Assembly (NCBI GenBank): GCA_905221605.1
Contig: CAJNDS010002079.1
Coordinates: 1,202,001-1,266,000 of the forward strand
DNA length: 64,000 bases
Source: Symbiodinium natans
Lineage: Eukaryota; Sar; Dinophyceae; Suessiales; Symbiodiniaceae
Reading direction: 5' to 3'
Shown: piece by piece, positions 58,301 to 63,800 of the stretch
Numbering within the stretch: position 1 is the first letter of the stretch
How the letters are laid out: each line of letters opens with the position of its first letter
Translations under genes and position numbers: made by a program
The notes under the pieces: model-generated
Database searches by the model: none
Told to the model about the DNA's origin: nothing
What the model saw: only the letters and a program-made list of their open reading frames with translations

Positions 58301-60688
58301 ACCCTCAACCCTAAACCTTATACCCTAAACCCTAAACCCTAAACCTTTAGGGCTTAGCATGTGACATATGAGCATTAGCAGCAATAGGGTTACGCGCGCT
58401 TTTGACCTGCCGCCAAGCTTTTTGCGCATAGCTTGCAGACACGATCAAGCAGCAACCCCACACATCCCAAGCACCGTATTGAGTTCGAACCCTATATCCT
58501 AAACCCAATACCCTAAACCCTAAACCCTAGCTAAACCTAAAGCTTGCGTCACACCTTCAACGCCAGCCGGTTCCTAAACCCCTGAATTGAAAGCTGGCAG
58601 CCTGCAAGCCATTTCAAGCCTACCCTAAGCCCTGTAACCCCGAAGCCCCCAGGGGTCCCCTAAACCCTAAGCCCGAACCCTCAAAACCCAAACCCTAAAG
58701 CCCTAGAAAGCCTAGACCACCTTGTACCTAAGCCCGCGTGGCTTTGCTTTTCCTGTGCCCCGTCTGCTTGGCGAACGTTCGCCAACAGGAACCTTGTTGA
58801 GGCGACGCAGGGTAATCTCAAGCCCTCAAACCCTAAACCCGAAACCAGGCTATGCCCCCTAAACCTTAAACCTTAAACCCTAAACCCTAAACCCTAAACC
58901 CTAAACCCTAAACCCTAAACCCTAAACCCTAAACCCTAAACCCTAAGCCCTAAGCCCTAAGCCCTAAGCCCTAAGCCCTAAGCCCTGAACTTAACCCTAC
59001 CAGGCCCCTTACGCCTTTAATTACCCCTCCAACCCCTGAACCCTTTAGCCCTTTCACCCCACAGGCTGCCACACTCCAAACCCTTGCCGTGCCCTTACTC
59101 AGAATAACAATTAGATCCTTAACCGTTTTGGGCTGGATGCTTTCTTTGGAATGTGCTGTAGCTAAGGGCTATTTCGGTTTAGGTGTAGGGTTTAGGGTTC
59201 AGGGTTTAGGGTTTAGGGTTTAGGGTTTAGGGTTGTTAGGGTTTAGGGTTTACGGTTTAAGGGTTAAGGGTTTAGGGTTTAGGGTTTAAGGTTTAGTGTT
59301 TAGGGTTTAGGGTTTAGGGGCCATGCCCCTGTTCACCCTTTGCCCTCCAGGCCATGGGTGCGCAAGACATGTCGGTGCGGGGCCAGCTCTCTGCGACGCG
59401 GCTCCGGCCGAGGCCGCGGTGTGTGCGCCCTGAACCTTGAAACGCTGAACCCGAAGCCAGGGTTTAGGGTTTAGGGTTAGGGTTTAGGGTTTAGGGTTTA
59501 GGGGGTTTAGATGTAAGGGTTGGGGTTTTGGGGGGTTTAGGGTTTAGGGTGTAGGCTTGCTAGGTCAAATCAGGAAGTTCAGAAACGGTGGCGAAGTTGT
59601 CGTGGGATTGTGCCAACGTATGGCCAGGAAGTAGGGTAGCCATGGCCATGGCGAGTTGGTCTTGTTGTTAGATGTCCTTTTCACCTTAAAAGCTAAACCC
59701 TATAGATCCTAAACCCTAAACCTTAGCAACCCTTCCAGCCCTAAAGCCCAAAGCGAGCCAAGGGCTCACTGGGATGCCCCAAACCCTACTACCCTACACC
59801 CTAGACCCTAAACCCTAAACCCTAAGCCCTAAACCCTACACCCTAAACCCTAACCCCTAAACCCTAAACCCTCAACCCTAAACCCTAAACCCTAAACCCT
59901 AAACCCTAAACCCTCTGGAGGCTCACTGGGATGCTCCGAGCACGCCTCTACCCGCCGGACCGCGTCCATTTCGACGTCGACCATGAGGCGATCATCCGCT
60001 ACCAGGCCCCTTGGACGCACACACTATTGGTCTAGGGTTTGGGGCTTAGGGTTTGGGGTTTAGGGTTTGGGGTTTAGGGTTTGGGGTTTAGGGTTTGGGT
60101 TTAGGGTTTAGGGTTGAGGGTTTAGGGTTTAGGGAATATTTGAGTGGTTATCTACATTAGGGCCCCTTTTGAGGTTCTTTGGGGTTTAGAATCCTAAACC
60201 CTATACCCTAAAGCCTACTCCAGGCTAAGCTTGGGCTCCGGGGCAGGTATGATCATCATTCCGTTGGTCTAGGTTTAGGGCTTATAGGGTTTATGGAGTT
60301 CAGTGCTCTCCCTTCGCATTGTGTATTTGGTAGAATCACGACCCTGAACCCTAAACCCTAAACCCTAAACCTAAACCCTAAACCCTAAACCCTAAACCTT
60401 CAGACCCATATTCGATGATCCCCGCGGGAGCAGCTCCTAAACTTTAGGACTTAGGGTTTTAGTGTTTGGGACAAAGGGTCTAGGGGGGCCTAGAATACCC
60501 AACCCCCCAAACCCCCTAAACCCCCAAACCCTAGCCCTAAACCCTAAACCCTAAACCCTAAACCCTAAACCCTAAATCCCCGAACCCCCCCCCCCTCTCA
60601 GGTACTGGACAAGCAGCCCTCCAAGAATGGCGACGTTTCCGCCAAGGACGGCTTCTGCCTCCAGAAGTCGCTTGTTTGGAAGCTATAA
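36756..60688 (+). CDS. Gene E, up to 19 exons, unknown protein, interrupted by an LTR element
   Basis: Exons 36756-36860, 38247-38291, 38749-38828, 39513-39548, 40770-40815, 50708-50778, 50946-51027, 51195-51270, 52329-52373, 52702-52762, 53446-53531, 54618-54687, 54974-55030, 56186-56262, 57165-57270, 58184-58259, 59351-59418, 59921-60029 and 60602-60688 sum to 1383 nt (460 codons plus TAA) in one frame. Peptides include VSPSESVTSMQSPVDVLQTQ-like N-terminal sequence, DLDTGFYISPTSSLGLFLHQ, VSVCVALGVSRFCANQGRK, VHFDVDHEAIIRYQAPWTHT and LDKQPSKNGDVSAKDGFCLQ. I recognise no family. The exon at 40,770 could instead read to TAA at 40,837, in which case two genes flank the LTR element. Start not found. 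Introns are 120 bp to 9.9 kb and telomere-repeat rich. Confidence 0.45.
37007..37161. repeat. Inverted repeat built of CTTGCCCAG units
   Basis: Four GACCTTGCCCAGNAAAAA-type units on the left and three inverted units (CTGGGCAAGGTCATTTTTTA) on the right, with a short A/T-rich centre near 37,090. It can form a strong hairpin. It lies in a gene E intron. Confidence 0.85.
37171..37398 (+). CDS. Doubtful 75-codon open frame
   Basis: Follows the inverted repeat. MWLEIGRDESWSEKEDMPRD, then Pro/Gly-rich, ending FRTPAERHETE. GC3 is fairly high, but there is no splice support and no known domain. It could be an unplaced exon or part of a mobile element. Confidence 0.25.
   Translation: MWLEIGRDESWSEKEDMPRDTAPAAPPVFGGGWHFGGLPQGPQARPDPSPSLKGETPTPYHCFDFRTPAERHETE
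38247..38291 (+). CDS. Gene E exon
   Basis: GACEAQAARWCEAQG after GCGGGCAG|; donor AGGG|GTAGGA. GCCCAGG at its end is repeated at the next acceptor. Confidence 0.45.
38749..38828 (+). CDS. Gene E exon
   Basis: APEPQRLLAAQMPWLREGLA then CGFQGL after TGGCCCAG|; donor TTGGG|GTTTAG. Confidence 0.55.
39513..39548 (+). CDS. Gene E exon
   Basis: SPDYRMNARHA after ACCCTCAG|; donor GCCAC|GTGTGATC. The frame stays open to about 39,590, so the exon may be longer. Confidence 0.45.
39594..39734. repeat. CCCTAAA array
   Basis: About 20 units with a few variants near the start. Confidence 0.95.
40100..40386. repeat. Long TTTTAGGG (8-mer) array
   Basis: About 35 almost perfect TTTTAGGG units with one TTTAGGTTTTAGGG slip; the largest homogenised variant block in the window. 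Confidence 0.95.
40770..40815 (+). CDS. Gene E exon before the LTR element (or last exon to 40839)
   Basis: VFERQAMIEMQGVRE after GTTTAG|, an AG provided by the TTTAGGG array. Donor GTGAG|GTCGTC keeps phase into 50,708; reading on gives VVTLVTA and TAA. Confidence 0.5.
40840..41088. other. Unique sequence, possible 3' flank or intron
   Basis: Repeat-poor sequence with no open exon; would be 3' UTR if the previous exon ends at TAA, intron if it splices. Confidence 0.4.
41089..41180. repeat. Palindromic repeat P1, copy 3
   Basis: CTTGGGATGTCCCCCCCTTA and TAAGGGGGAACATCCCAA ends with ACTAACAGTCC inner arm. Confidence 0.8.
41253..41257. repeat. 5-bp target site duplication, left
   Basis: CCCTA before the left LTR; the same CCCTA follows the right LTR at 50,102-50,106. 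Removing the element and one copy restores the CCCTAAA register, as expected for insertion into the array. Confidence 0.75.
41258..41544 (+). repeat. Left LTR
   Basis: 287 bp, pairs base for base with 49815-50101. Contains CCGGTAATCGTATTTGGCTC-AAG at 41321-41343, whose last 11 bases (TTTGGCTCAAG) match the 3' end of the dinoflagellate spliced leader. An ATG follows directly at 41344 in the gag frame. Confidence 0.95.
41545..41559 (+). promoter_or_regulatory. Primer binding site, half-tRNA-iMet type
   Basis: GGTTATGAGCCC begins at the first base after the LTR. It is complementary to GGGCTCATAACC, the anticodon arm of initiator tRNA-Met (yeast form), not to the tRNA 3' end. Drosophila copia primes this way from a cleaved tRNA-iMet. 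Confidence 0.65.
41611..42894 (+). CDS. Gag-like product, N-terminal part (WW domain)
   Basis: The frame is open from the left LTR (ATGs at 41257 and 41344); the first ATG beyond the LTR is 41611, MPSPKRWLQLASDG. The product is acidic and low-complexity, with a WW domain at about 42,270-42,357: WELHLHEDGRQYYYCLDTHE followed by TKWTLP, with both Trp, the YYY core and the terminal Pro. WW domains bind Pro-rich or phospho-Ser/Thr-Pro peptides; here it may mediate particle assembly or RNP binding (inference). The frame stops at TAG 42892, but a second frame is open from 42,831 and continues the same acidic composition, so this is the first segment of a longer protein. The A5 run at 42,874 is the likely shift point. 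Confidence 0.7.
   Translation: MPSPKRWLQLASDGGQDGGAGNGAAESLGERSVLEEVIPDAEVHLEEALVAESPNAGMNPNRDMVSNAEAEGRAVSVPPKPGEKRNWDATGGIDREMEVTVLRVLHKHGYQPSSSTSGRMVDQESQTDLIGEVLQATRRPLNKIKKGPSSSSQGGGSGHKQKGADGFEAAPAAEYAMGEEEILQMEAERLRQLSEEEDEMRQVSERDGFRKDEHLIQACDGTMWELHLHEDGRQYYYCLDTHETKWTLPVVGEKVKSDEVVGSPLGNELEMEAALDSSSSTPKTESTRAFQGSVNSLGEKDFSSTIRDSGPRADGDAPTPGSPDEEGIPGNQANIAGAQHLDREETEALSEGGAAMELVDPEEKMPNEVIGTVSAAEERVVDVVPVVQEGGPGDSEDGEKKLCVTTEEVSSFGAKNSAIQGKKKLLE
42831..43679 (+). CDS. Gag-like product, middle part (acidic linker, S1-like start)
   Basis: Open in the next frame from 42,831 to TGA 43,677. No good ATG of its own; it overlaps the first segment by 64 bases and the third by about 60. It has acidic repeats rich in Glu, Asp, Ala and Val (PAVEESVPAVDDRLNCPAVE style). 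Its end, EGDEIMGLVRCINGYGAFW, is the first half of an S1/OB-type RNA-binding fold; the second half lies in the third segment, which shows that the segments belong to one protein. The shift is near the G4 run at 43,670. Confidence 0.6.
   Translation, partial: GGLFVWCQEFCHSREKEASGIAGDTDDLKNEAWSANDARVDAPDITWSAKEARVEVHVVVRSTGDCNNGAQVSAAADDGGSQVDALVQPEVSSEERNDKGYTGANEAAVVNDGGNSPLEAMEPKEPAVEESVPAVDDRLNCPAVEEDLPAAEGETKDSNDGSTPMKGEALPSGSSPEVDTERTTADEAKPLAEKKGGPEIQEHKKDELVGLVEQDEQCDPKVKTKDAPGADDTEMVSEERVKKVPRAGALESPGPHCYQEGDEIMGLVRCINGYGAFWTMGI
43661..49444 (+). CDS. Gag-like product, main part with six CCCH zinc fingers
   Basis: About 1927 codons to TGA 49,442; open from 43,619, no ATG needed if joined upstream. 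Order: end of an S1-like fold (FKFGDTVNGTVKRVEDDGTI), a Trp-rich patch (residues ~65-90), three CCCH fingers (residues ~288, ~382 and ~432, C-x7/8-C-x5/6-C-x3-H), a SAM-like helical segment (~552-606, VSEVMITLGVTNVSDLQEFI), Arg-rich and Glu-rich linkers, then three more CCCH fingers (~1515, ~1547 and ~1573), an acidic helix region and a Lys/Glu-rich C-terminus. CCCH fingers bind RNA and here probably package element RNA in place of the usual CCHC knuckle. I see no catalytic pol domain. It could alternatively be a captured host RNA-binding gene. Confidence 0.75.
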   Translation: MDHGDMNVLIPAEGNNAYQFKFGDTVNGTVKRVEDDGTIILDTFLVLEEDVEDSSSTLRKWKPSGWSTWWTDSWYAGQWYQDSNGQWDWKQEEEQSDEELVVQELSSEERKERQLYGEKIYKALLENGNEEEAYVGKITGMLLGRPMEDLQECVADQAFLNAEARRAYGILQNDGWKPDGTESTGLGKLTTFSRKQYHNALFELACKKRRFSRPVVGEAVATVLNQGEDEFWNALWLDTKLFLQELDGAVQSMSKRENKPMEAYMDPDQYKKAYMTPKTVLSPGYSKLCRFFNKGRCRNGDGCPYEHRRYGEGWPEGGSTDPKNSQEADDEDGNIGDPPTEEGTVDEAQQEREDLAFRAKYNFGKGASKGEPTSGEPKGRLCLYYNQGGCKYGTACRYLHNDDVALEGTWEPGKAWDNASRKSLRDAGFHHCCFDYYLRGRCRKGLNFCKYSHDEMSEERLSLLKHLVQVANQVRFEKERGWELTDRSTFQPPASGGAESSSSSAPKALQMTNVSQKDGEKGILDEVEADEQKNSVAASTSTQLHNPEEPIENWMARNAHLWVYTPHVSEVMITLGVTNVSDLQEFIFVEDLVDKGINKVTACKILQLVGEVRYRPGGPEKAVPSDASVRVQQSSGNKGTGRAAVRTLTQVREAEDSGAKTMPRGSYRELFDKVRYRDGWTLAQRSPLCVQKLRLVGVGMPPVNPPTKKYRSRSNPVRRGRPLLDKKQVRQVPRSRSQRRVQLAEVVEKPKPLEPVKPRGGLSYPFSRAWADVVDDDDQAEALVSYAASSSDSSEEETNAVQRLKELFLQERDSWRTASRGNVPQSGSSGSNDGPKKSVHLGEGRDKASRGETRQEVTSQVFSLPQPSRRAERSQKRTRDGSVMVGSLAVGSTDEVLPGQGAAGQVNVSESAQVLPGHEVAGQETAPEGAVQISGEETDQKEGEGGSNDLRGNDAKMLDGGPVRSDLQQLLVKGLLTRIYWKVAVGKLPMGQRDCQKGSNKMDRNLVISMSSEGASEQDENLALEDDADQSMGDGAMVMVYDPGTLIQSPTTDWVMRRGLTDRTVWPAMAHLAQRICAEMVQVDEMNAQLGTGTLLFQRRDQGYYTDLHHSFHDNPCLPAVGNYPLSVMGALLSPGLEGEFKNTDKFGTAMEAVAYDWSRSPGMEVHIELMARVAKMVHPFLNLGAQGSVMVSEFLWQRGRARLMEFLQAATCADQLEALWRRMDDDADEEVDPSTAMLEVLGLEDAVLDQGNNECLIPIEDAGGETSGDTGGKGKAPEVSPEEEKSSGSSRLADTRIFLWSVYSRVASNFSMQDRTTGKIFDSTKGYPGEGPNNDDNPSSKGNFPWISEDYLDEVVSKKMERSSEMDGFVPGSEGSLEKVEVENVTASKILMALWKKGHRVGFRRLRRLNASGCKVGAMKRPIKRVQKIGARKAFMKMFNVFGSSQHGSGVGGKPIMKVVGPRPGFPAVLQAPNTDSTSGEGSSPQVHGNVHVEHSRPMDRYEAERLEKRKKGFCYWFGKGKDRCKFGDDCKFIHSEDDVVLHSYWCKYYVAGRECFAGKDCGFSHDATGVRCVQFARSGKCRFGDRCVFEHGVPLEKQRPRSPRTPLRDGPRRKSGANGGEKEIPPEQFDDDEEDFMVYDEETKMTELLMEAISFLSGGKPDLARAEADPLFKLLKFTGDADQMDQVWVSWTTEMLSVLELLEVVKSYDVSLAEVEEWVNDLRIWYERANLGEEKDPKKGKKRSLEGESSKDIPAEKEVVETSETEVAVEEEKKKVKKKRKAAAIEDPYTLMVPKPKKMPTIIEKGGSTSNVVASAVEKSSKTRTKSNVGGKTKKKEKSQSPKKEEVVMVQDPEEKDRPSDAEAPGSANANEELGQSCQAIEDAKREGLVSSIQRGIQDPILTISDLEYILLQLHLKIANNRKKK
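49445..49801 (+). other. 3' untranslated part of the LTR element
   Basis: About 360 bp without open frame between the gag stop and the purine tract; contains a small hairpin, CTTTTCGCGTAGCGAAG, at 49,573. Confidence 0.6.
49802..49814 (+). promoter_or_regulatory. Polypurine tract
   Basis: AGGACAGGGGGAG directly before the right LTR; one C interrupts. Expected plus-strand priming site. Confidence 0.7.
49815..50101 (+). repeat. Right LTR
   Basis: 287 bp, same sequence as the left LTR; the spliced-leader-like stretch is at 49878-49900. Followed by CCCTA and CCCTAAA repeats. Confidence 0.95.
50399..50487. repeat. Palindromic repeat P1, copy 4
   Basis: CTTGGGATGTTCCCCCCCCT and GGATGGGACATCCCAA ends, inner ACTAACAGTTC arm. 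Confidence 0.75.
50617..50638. repeat. Poly-G tract (22)
   Basis: Uninterrupted G run 70 bp upstream of an exon, preceded by a C run at about 50,523. Confidence 0.95.
50708..50778 (+). CDS. Gene E exon after the LTR element
   Basis: TLPFGEDLDTGFYISPTSSL then GLF. Acceptor CCAAAAG|; donor TTCTT|GTGGGCC fits phase 2 (a donor at 50,790 does not). Followed by TTTAGGG. Confidence 0.5.
50946..51027 (+). CDS. Gene E exon
   Basis: HQARDLAVPLHLIPPGAFRA after TCTTGCAG|; donor TTTAGG|GTTTTAGGG, in a telomere-type unit. Confidence 0.55.
51195..51270 (+). CDS. Gene E exon
   Basis: EGFGRQGHTTKMPCSPGFIN then HKSRQ after CTGTTGAG|; donor ACAGG|GTCGTTG. Confidence 0.45.
51310..51470. repeat. AT-rich island with (TA)n and (TTTA)n
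   Basis: Second AT-rich patch of the window: TA runs and about seven TTTA units, in a gene E intron, followed by (GA)n. Confidence 0.85.
51571..51664 (+). CDS. Unplaced exon candidate
   Basis: GRPRLSSEVSPFFVDATPIV then AASQGLGDCLQ, ending CAGG|GTTTAGGG. Good composition, but its start phase does not fit the preceding gene E exon; could be alternatively spliced. Confidence 0.35.
51812..51938. repeat. Palindromic repeat P2, copy 4
   Basis: TTACATGGTCCCTTAGTATG at the left, GAAGAAAAAGGGACCATA at the right; close to copy 1. Confidence 0.7.
52228..52321. repeat. CCCTAAA array
   Basis: About 13 units ending eight bases before an acceptor (GCTGCAG|). Confidence 0.95.
52329..52373 (+). CDS. Gene E exon with canonical donor
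   Basis: PASKPFCLPKGKSA after AGCTGCAG|; donor GCAG|GTGAGC. The frame stays open to 52,419 (ELAQDAMMIPGCEI), an alternative end at GG|GTTTAG. Confidence 0.55.
52702..52762 (+). CDS. Gene E exon, frame by phase
   Basis: After CTGGTAG|, frame ATGAPEAAQPSAARREQARA joins both neighbours. A second frame, EPRVPLKPLNRVRRGENRRG, is also open. Donor GGC|GTGGTT. Confidence 0.4.
53362..53410. repeat. (GA)n microsatellite
   Basis: GA run 35 bp before an acceptor. Confidence 0.9.
53446..53531 (+). CDS. Gene E exon
   Basis: PNPEISETLVRESWPPGPPP then EAPQRQSW after GAGAGAG|; donor TGGG|GTTTGTT. Confidence 0.5.
54022..54120. repeat. Palindromic repeat P1, copy 5
   Basis: TTTGGGATGTTCCCTTTATA and AAGGAGAACATCCC ends, inner ACTAACAGTCC/ CGTGTTAGTAC arms; in a gene E intron. 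Confidence 0.8.
54618..54687 (+). CDS. Gene E exon, frame by phase
   Basis: Acceptor ACCCCAG|; donor TTGAG|GTGCCG. Phase favours ATTVLFSCTIRKLGGPPLGG; RHYCTLQLHNSEIGRAAFGR is equally open. Confidence 0.4.
54974..55030 (+). CDS. Gene E exon with polypyrimidine tract
   Basis: Preceded by a pyrimidine-rich tract (CTCTCTCCCTCTC...CTCTTGCAG|), the best acceptor in the window. Reads MMLRGCCQEHWGCGLGVG by phase, or YDAERVLPGTLGMRLRGW. Donor GGAGG|GTTTCC. Confidence 0.5.
55240..55301. repeat. (ACCC)n then (CA)n microsatellite
   Basis: ACCC units grade into about 19 CA units. Confidence 0.9.
55809..55871 (+). repeat. Direct repeat D1, copy 1
   Basis: GTAGCTGAGTAGGTAGCCTT through CCACAATTGAAAGGTT; near-identical segment at 56,815-56,877 and a partial third copy at about 56,742. 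Confidence 0.75.
56186..56262 (+). CDS. Gene E exon
   Basis: PRSRFAPHVAYPREARGKIH then CSALW by phase; TTQSLRTSCSISAGSPRQNT is also open. Pyrimidine-rich acceptor CTTTCCCTGCCAG|; donor TGGG|GTGACA. Confidence 0.45.
56815..56877 (+). repeat. Direct repeat D1, copy 2
   Basis: See copy 1 at 55,809; shares GTAGCTGAGTAGGTAGCCTT and AATCCTACCACAATTGAAAG. Confidence 0.75.
57165..57270 (+). CDS. Gene E exon
   Basis: SLFRRFLHESWQVTTGCWDA then ARCGDRTRHRHGLS after GCTTGCAAG|; donor TTCTGA|GTACTT. Confidence 0.5.
58184..58259 (+). CDS. Gene E exon
   Basis: GSGFSSVSVCVALGVSRFCA then NQGRK after GGTTTCAG|; donor CGCAAG|GTAGCA. Confidence 0.6.
58260..59350. repeat. Gene E intron with CCCTAAA arrays
   Basis: CCCTAAA array at 58,869-58,944 grading into CCCTAAG units, then TTTAGGG variants from 59,180. 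No exon seen. Confidence 0.6.
59351..59418 (+). CDS. Gene E exon
   Basis: AMGAQDMSVRGQLSATRLRP after TTTGCCCTCCAG|; donor CCGCG|GTGTGTG. Confidence 0.55.
59921..60029 (+). CDS. Gene E exon
   Basis: LTGMLRARLYPPDRVHFDVD then HEAIIRYQAPWTHTLL, strongly GC3-biased. Acceptor CTCTGGAG| at the end of a CCCTAAA array; donor CTATTG|GTCTAGGG. Confidence 0.65.
60602..60688 (+). CDS. Gene E last exon
   Basis: VLDKQPSKNGDVSAKDGFCL then QKSLVWKL and TAA. Acceptor CCCCCTCTCAG|. Followed by TTTAGGG/TTTGGGG. Confidence 0.6.
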   Translation, partial: VLDKQPSKNGDVSAKDGFCLQKSLVWKL

Positions 60689-60691
60689 CGG

Positions 60692-61480
60692 GTTTAGGGT
60701 TTAGGGTTTGGGGTTTGGGGTTTAGGGTTTGGGGTTTGGGGTTTAGGGTTTAGGGTTTGGGGTTTAGGGTTTAGGGTTTAGGGTTTGGGGTTTAGGGTTT
60801 AGGGTTTAGGGTTTGGGGTTTGGGGTTTGGGGTTTAGGGTTTAGGGGTTTAGGGGTTTCGGGTTTAGGGTTCAGGGTTTAGGGTTTAAGGGTTCAGGGTT
60901 TGGGGTTTAGGATTTAGGGTTTAGGGGTTTAGGGGTTTCGGGTTTATGGTTTAGGGTTTAGGGGTTAAGGGTTTGGGGTTTAGGATTTAGGGTTTAGGGT
61001 TTGGGGTTTAGGGTTTAGGGTCTAGGGTTTGGGGTTTAGGGTTTCGAGTTTGGGGGTTTAGGGGTTTAGGGGTTTAGGGGTTTAGGGGTTTAGGGGTTTA
61101 GGGGTTTAGGGGTTTAGGGTTTTGGGGGTCAGGGTTCAGGGGTGTAGGGGTTTAGGCGTATAACCTTAGTGTGCCCAGCAAAGCCCCAAAACCCGAGCAC
61201 CTCAAACCCTAAACCCTAAACCCCTAAACCCTAAACCCCTAAACCCCTAAACCCCTAAACCCCTAAACCCCTAAACCCCTAAACCCCTAAACCCCAAACC
61301 CTAAACCCCAAACCCCAAACCCCAAACCCCAAACCCTAAACCCTAAACCCCAAACCCTAAACCCTAAACCCTAAACCCTAAACCCCAAACCCCAAACCCT
61401 AAACCCTAAACCCCTAAACCCCAAACCCTAAACCCCAAACCCCAAACCCCAAACCCCAAACCCTAAACCCTAAACCCTAA
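60692..61480. repeat. Head-to-head variant arrays between genes E and F
   Basis: TTTAGGG/TTTGGGG mosaic and TTTAGGGG (60,692-61,160) face CCCCTAAA and CCCCAAA/CCCTAAA mosaics (61,204-61,480). The two halves carry matching variant types, forming a near-palindrome of about 700 bp with a 45-bp unique centre. Confidence 0.85.
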
Positions 61481-61490
61481 ACCCTTGCAG

Positions 61491-61592
61491 TTTCTTAGCC
61501 GAGGTTCGTGAATCCCAACGGCCTCGCCGGGGACCGGCACGACGCGCGACAGCCACCCAGATCTGCAACAAGAGGGCTTCAGGGCTACATTG
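61491..61592 (+). CDS. Gene F exon
   Basis: FLAEVRESQRPRRGPARRAT then ATQICNKRASGLH after CCCTTGCAG|; donor CATTG|GTTAGA. Confidence 0.5.
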
Positions 61593-63800
61593 GTTAGATG
61601 CGTAGGGTTTAGGGTTTTTGGGGTTTCGGGATTTAGGGTTTAGGGTTTAGGGCTACTTGGCTTTTATATGGGGTTTTGGGGTTTGGGTTTTAGGGTTTCG
61701 GGGTTTTGGGTGTACGGTTTGGAGTTTAGCATGTATGTGCTGTCTGCGTAGTATTATAGTTTTTGTTTGCTTTCGAGGGGAGGGGCCGGGGGGGGCGGGG
61801 GATGGGGTCGCGACTCAGTTCTTCGGGTAATTTTCAGATTTACAGGGTCCTGAACTCCTGAGCGCAGGCAGTGAGGGAGGGGCCCCAGACAGGACCCTTG
61901 GACACGTTTCAAGGCCTTTCCTTGGGACAAGTTGCTCCCTGGCGCAGGGGTTGGGGGTTGCTCTGATGATTGCCGAAAAGTGAGAAAGGGTGGCTTGGCC
62001 TGATAAACCTGGAAACCTGAACTCCAAACACGAAAGAAATGCAAAACTCCAGGCTGCAGCCTTCTGTTTCCACAAACCTAAACCAACAACCTTTCCCCCA
62101 AGCAGGTGCACCCTTTACACTTTTTTGGTTGGGTTCGTTCCGTATTTTTAGCCTAAGCACGAATCCCTAAACGCAAAGCCCAAAAACCAAAACCGGGTGC
62201 CCTTGTTGTAATTTGGTTCCTAAACCCTAAACCCTATACCCTAAACCGTAAACCCTAAATTCTAAACCCTAAACCCTAAACCCTGAACCCTTAACCCTGA
62301 ACCCTGAACCCTGAACCCTAAACCCTAAACCCTAAACCCACTTAGCTAGCAAGTTGCCGGCAAGGTACTTCACCTCCTACCTGAACCAGTGTGGCAAAGC
62401 TGCAGGCATCGGGCTTATGAGCCCGAATGAGGGTTTAGGGTTCAGGGTTTAGGGTTCCTGAAAAACCTGAAACCTTGTAGCCTGGACCCCCAAAATCCTT
62501 TGAACTCTGAAGGCCCCCCCCCCCCCCAAAAAAATAAAAAAAACAGGGGCCAAAGGAGGTCAGGGACCATATTCAGGGCCCATGAATCTACCCTTAGCAG
62601 GGGCAGAAGCCCCAAGTAGGCGACCTCAACTTCTGGACAAGAAGGTTTCAGAACCAAGAGCCTGGGCTTCAGGACACCTGTACGCCATTCGTTGTATCCT
62701 AAAAGCCCTTAACCCGAAACCCGAAAACCCCGAAAACCCGAAAACCCCGAAACCCTAAACCCTAGGGTCTGGGTCGCAACTTGCGGTTTAAAAATCTTCG
62801 ACTCGGGAAGATGGAGCCACTTGTCTTGGCGAACCCCTTCCTCTGAGAGGACAGGAAAGAAGCAGAGCGCAGACCATCGCGGCCCCCACATCCCCTGAGT
62901 AGAAGCCCGAAACCCCAAACCCTGTTTAGGGCTTAGGGTTTAGGGTTTGGGGTTTAGGGTTTAGGGTTTAGGGTTTTGGGTTTTGGGTTTTGGGGTTGGT
63001 TGGAAACCTCAACCAACCAAATGGGCCAAAGGGTACCAGTGGGCTACCAAGCCTCAACCCTAAGCCCGAATTAAACCCCAAACGCTAAACCCTCAACCCA
63101 AACTCTAAACCCCAAAACAGGTCTCCACGCCTAAGCAACAGAAAAGTGACGTTCCACCAAAATAGCCATAAACCCGCGCTTTGGGGTTCAGGGTTTAGGT
63201 TTCAGGGGGTTTAGGGGTTGAGGGGTTTAGGGTTCAGGGTTCGAGGGATTAGGGGTTGAGGGGTGAAGGGCTTGGGGTTAAAAAGCAAGATCTTTCACGC
63301 CTGAGCGGACGGCGCTGGATGATGCTCGAGTCATTCTGTGAGACATGCACCGCAACATCGCCAGGGGCGAGCCAGAATCCGCCATCATGCGGAATAGGGT
63401 TTAGGGTTGAGGGCTTTGGCCTTATCATCGCATGGTTCCTAGGCTACCAGGTGTGAAGACCTGTCTTTTTTTGGGGGGAACACGAACTGAAGCTTTTGGC
63501 GGGTTTGTTCGCATGTACTTCCAAGTTCGTAGTAGCTTGAGGCATATATGAGTATGACTTGAAGTGCCGAGCGCTTCAGAGCGGAACAGGGCTGCAAAAC
63601 CCTGAACCTCAACACCTGTATCCCCTTAGGTTCAAGGTTTCGGGTTTAGGGTTTAGGGTTTAGATTTGAGGCTGTAAGTTTAATGGAGTATCTTCACCGT
63701 TGTTTCTGTTTTGCAGGGGGCTCGCGGCAGGAGATGATATGGACAGACAAAGCATCGCAGACTTCATCTACGACACGACTGCTGGGAAGGACGCCTTGAG
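61491..63800 (+). CDS. Gene F, partial, runs off or ends near the right edge
   Basis: Exons 61491-61592, 62350-62432 and 63343-63398 join in frame; 63717 to about 63800 is a further candidate whose phase is unsettled. Peptides: FLAEVRESQRPRRGPARRAT, KLPARYFTSYLNQCGKAAGI, DMHRNIARGEPESAIMRNR and DDMDRQSIADFIYDTTAGKD. No family recognised. Start not found; it could also be a downstream part of a gene whose first exons lie elsewhere. Confidence 0.4.
62350..62432 (+). CDS. Gene F exon
   Basis: KLPARYFTSYLNQCGKAAGI then GLMSPNE after TTAGCTAG|; donor GAGG|GTTTAGGG. Confidence 0.55.
63343..63398 (+). CDS. Gene F exon
   Basis: MHRNIARGEPESAIMRNR after TCTGTGAG|; donor AATAGG|GTTTAGGG. A longer frame over the same bases (SGRRWMMLESFCETCTATSP) is also open. 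Confidence 0.45.
63717..63800 (+). CDS. Gene F candidate exon
   Basis: Pyrimidine-rich acceptor TTGTTTCTGTTTTGCAG| then LAAGDDMDRQSIADFIYDTT AGKDAL. Followed by CCCTAAA (63,826-63,894). Confidence 0.5.
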
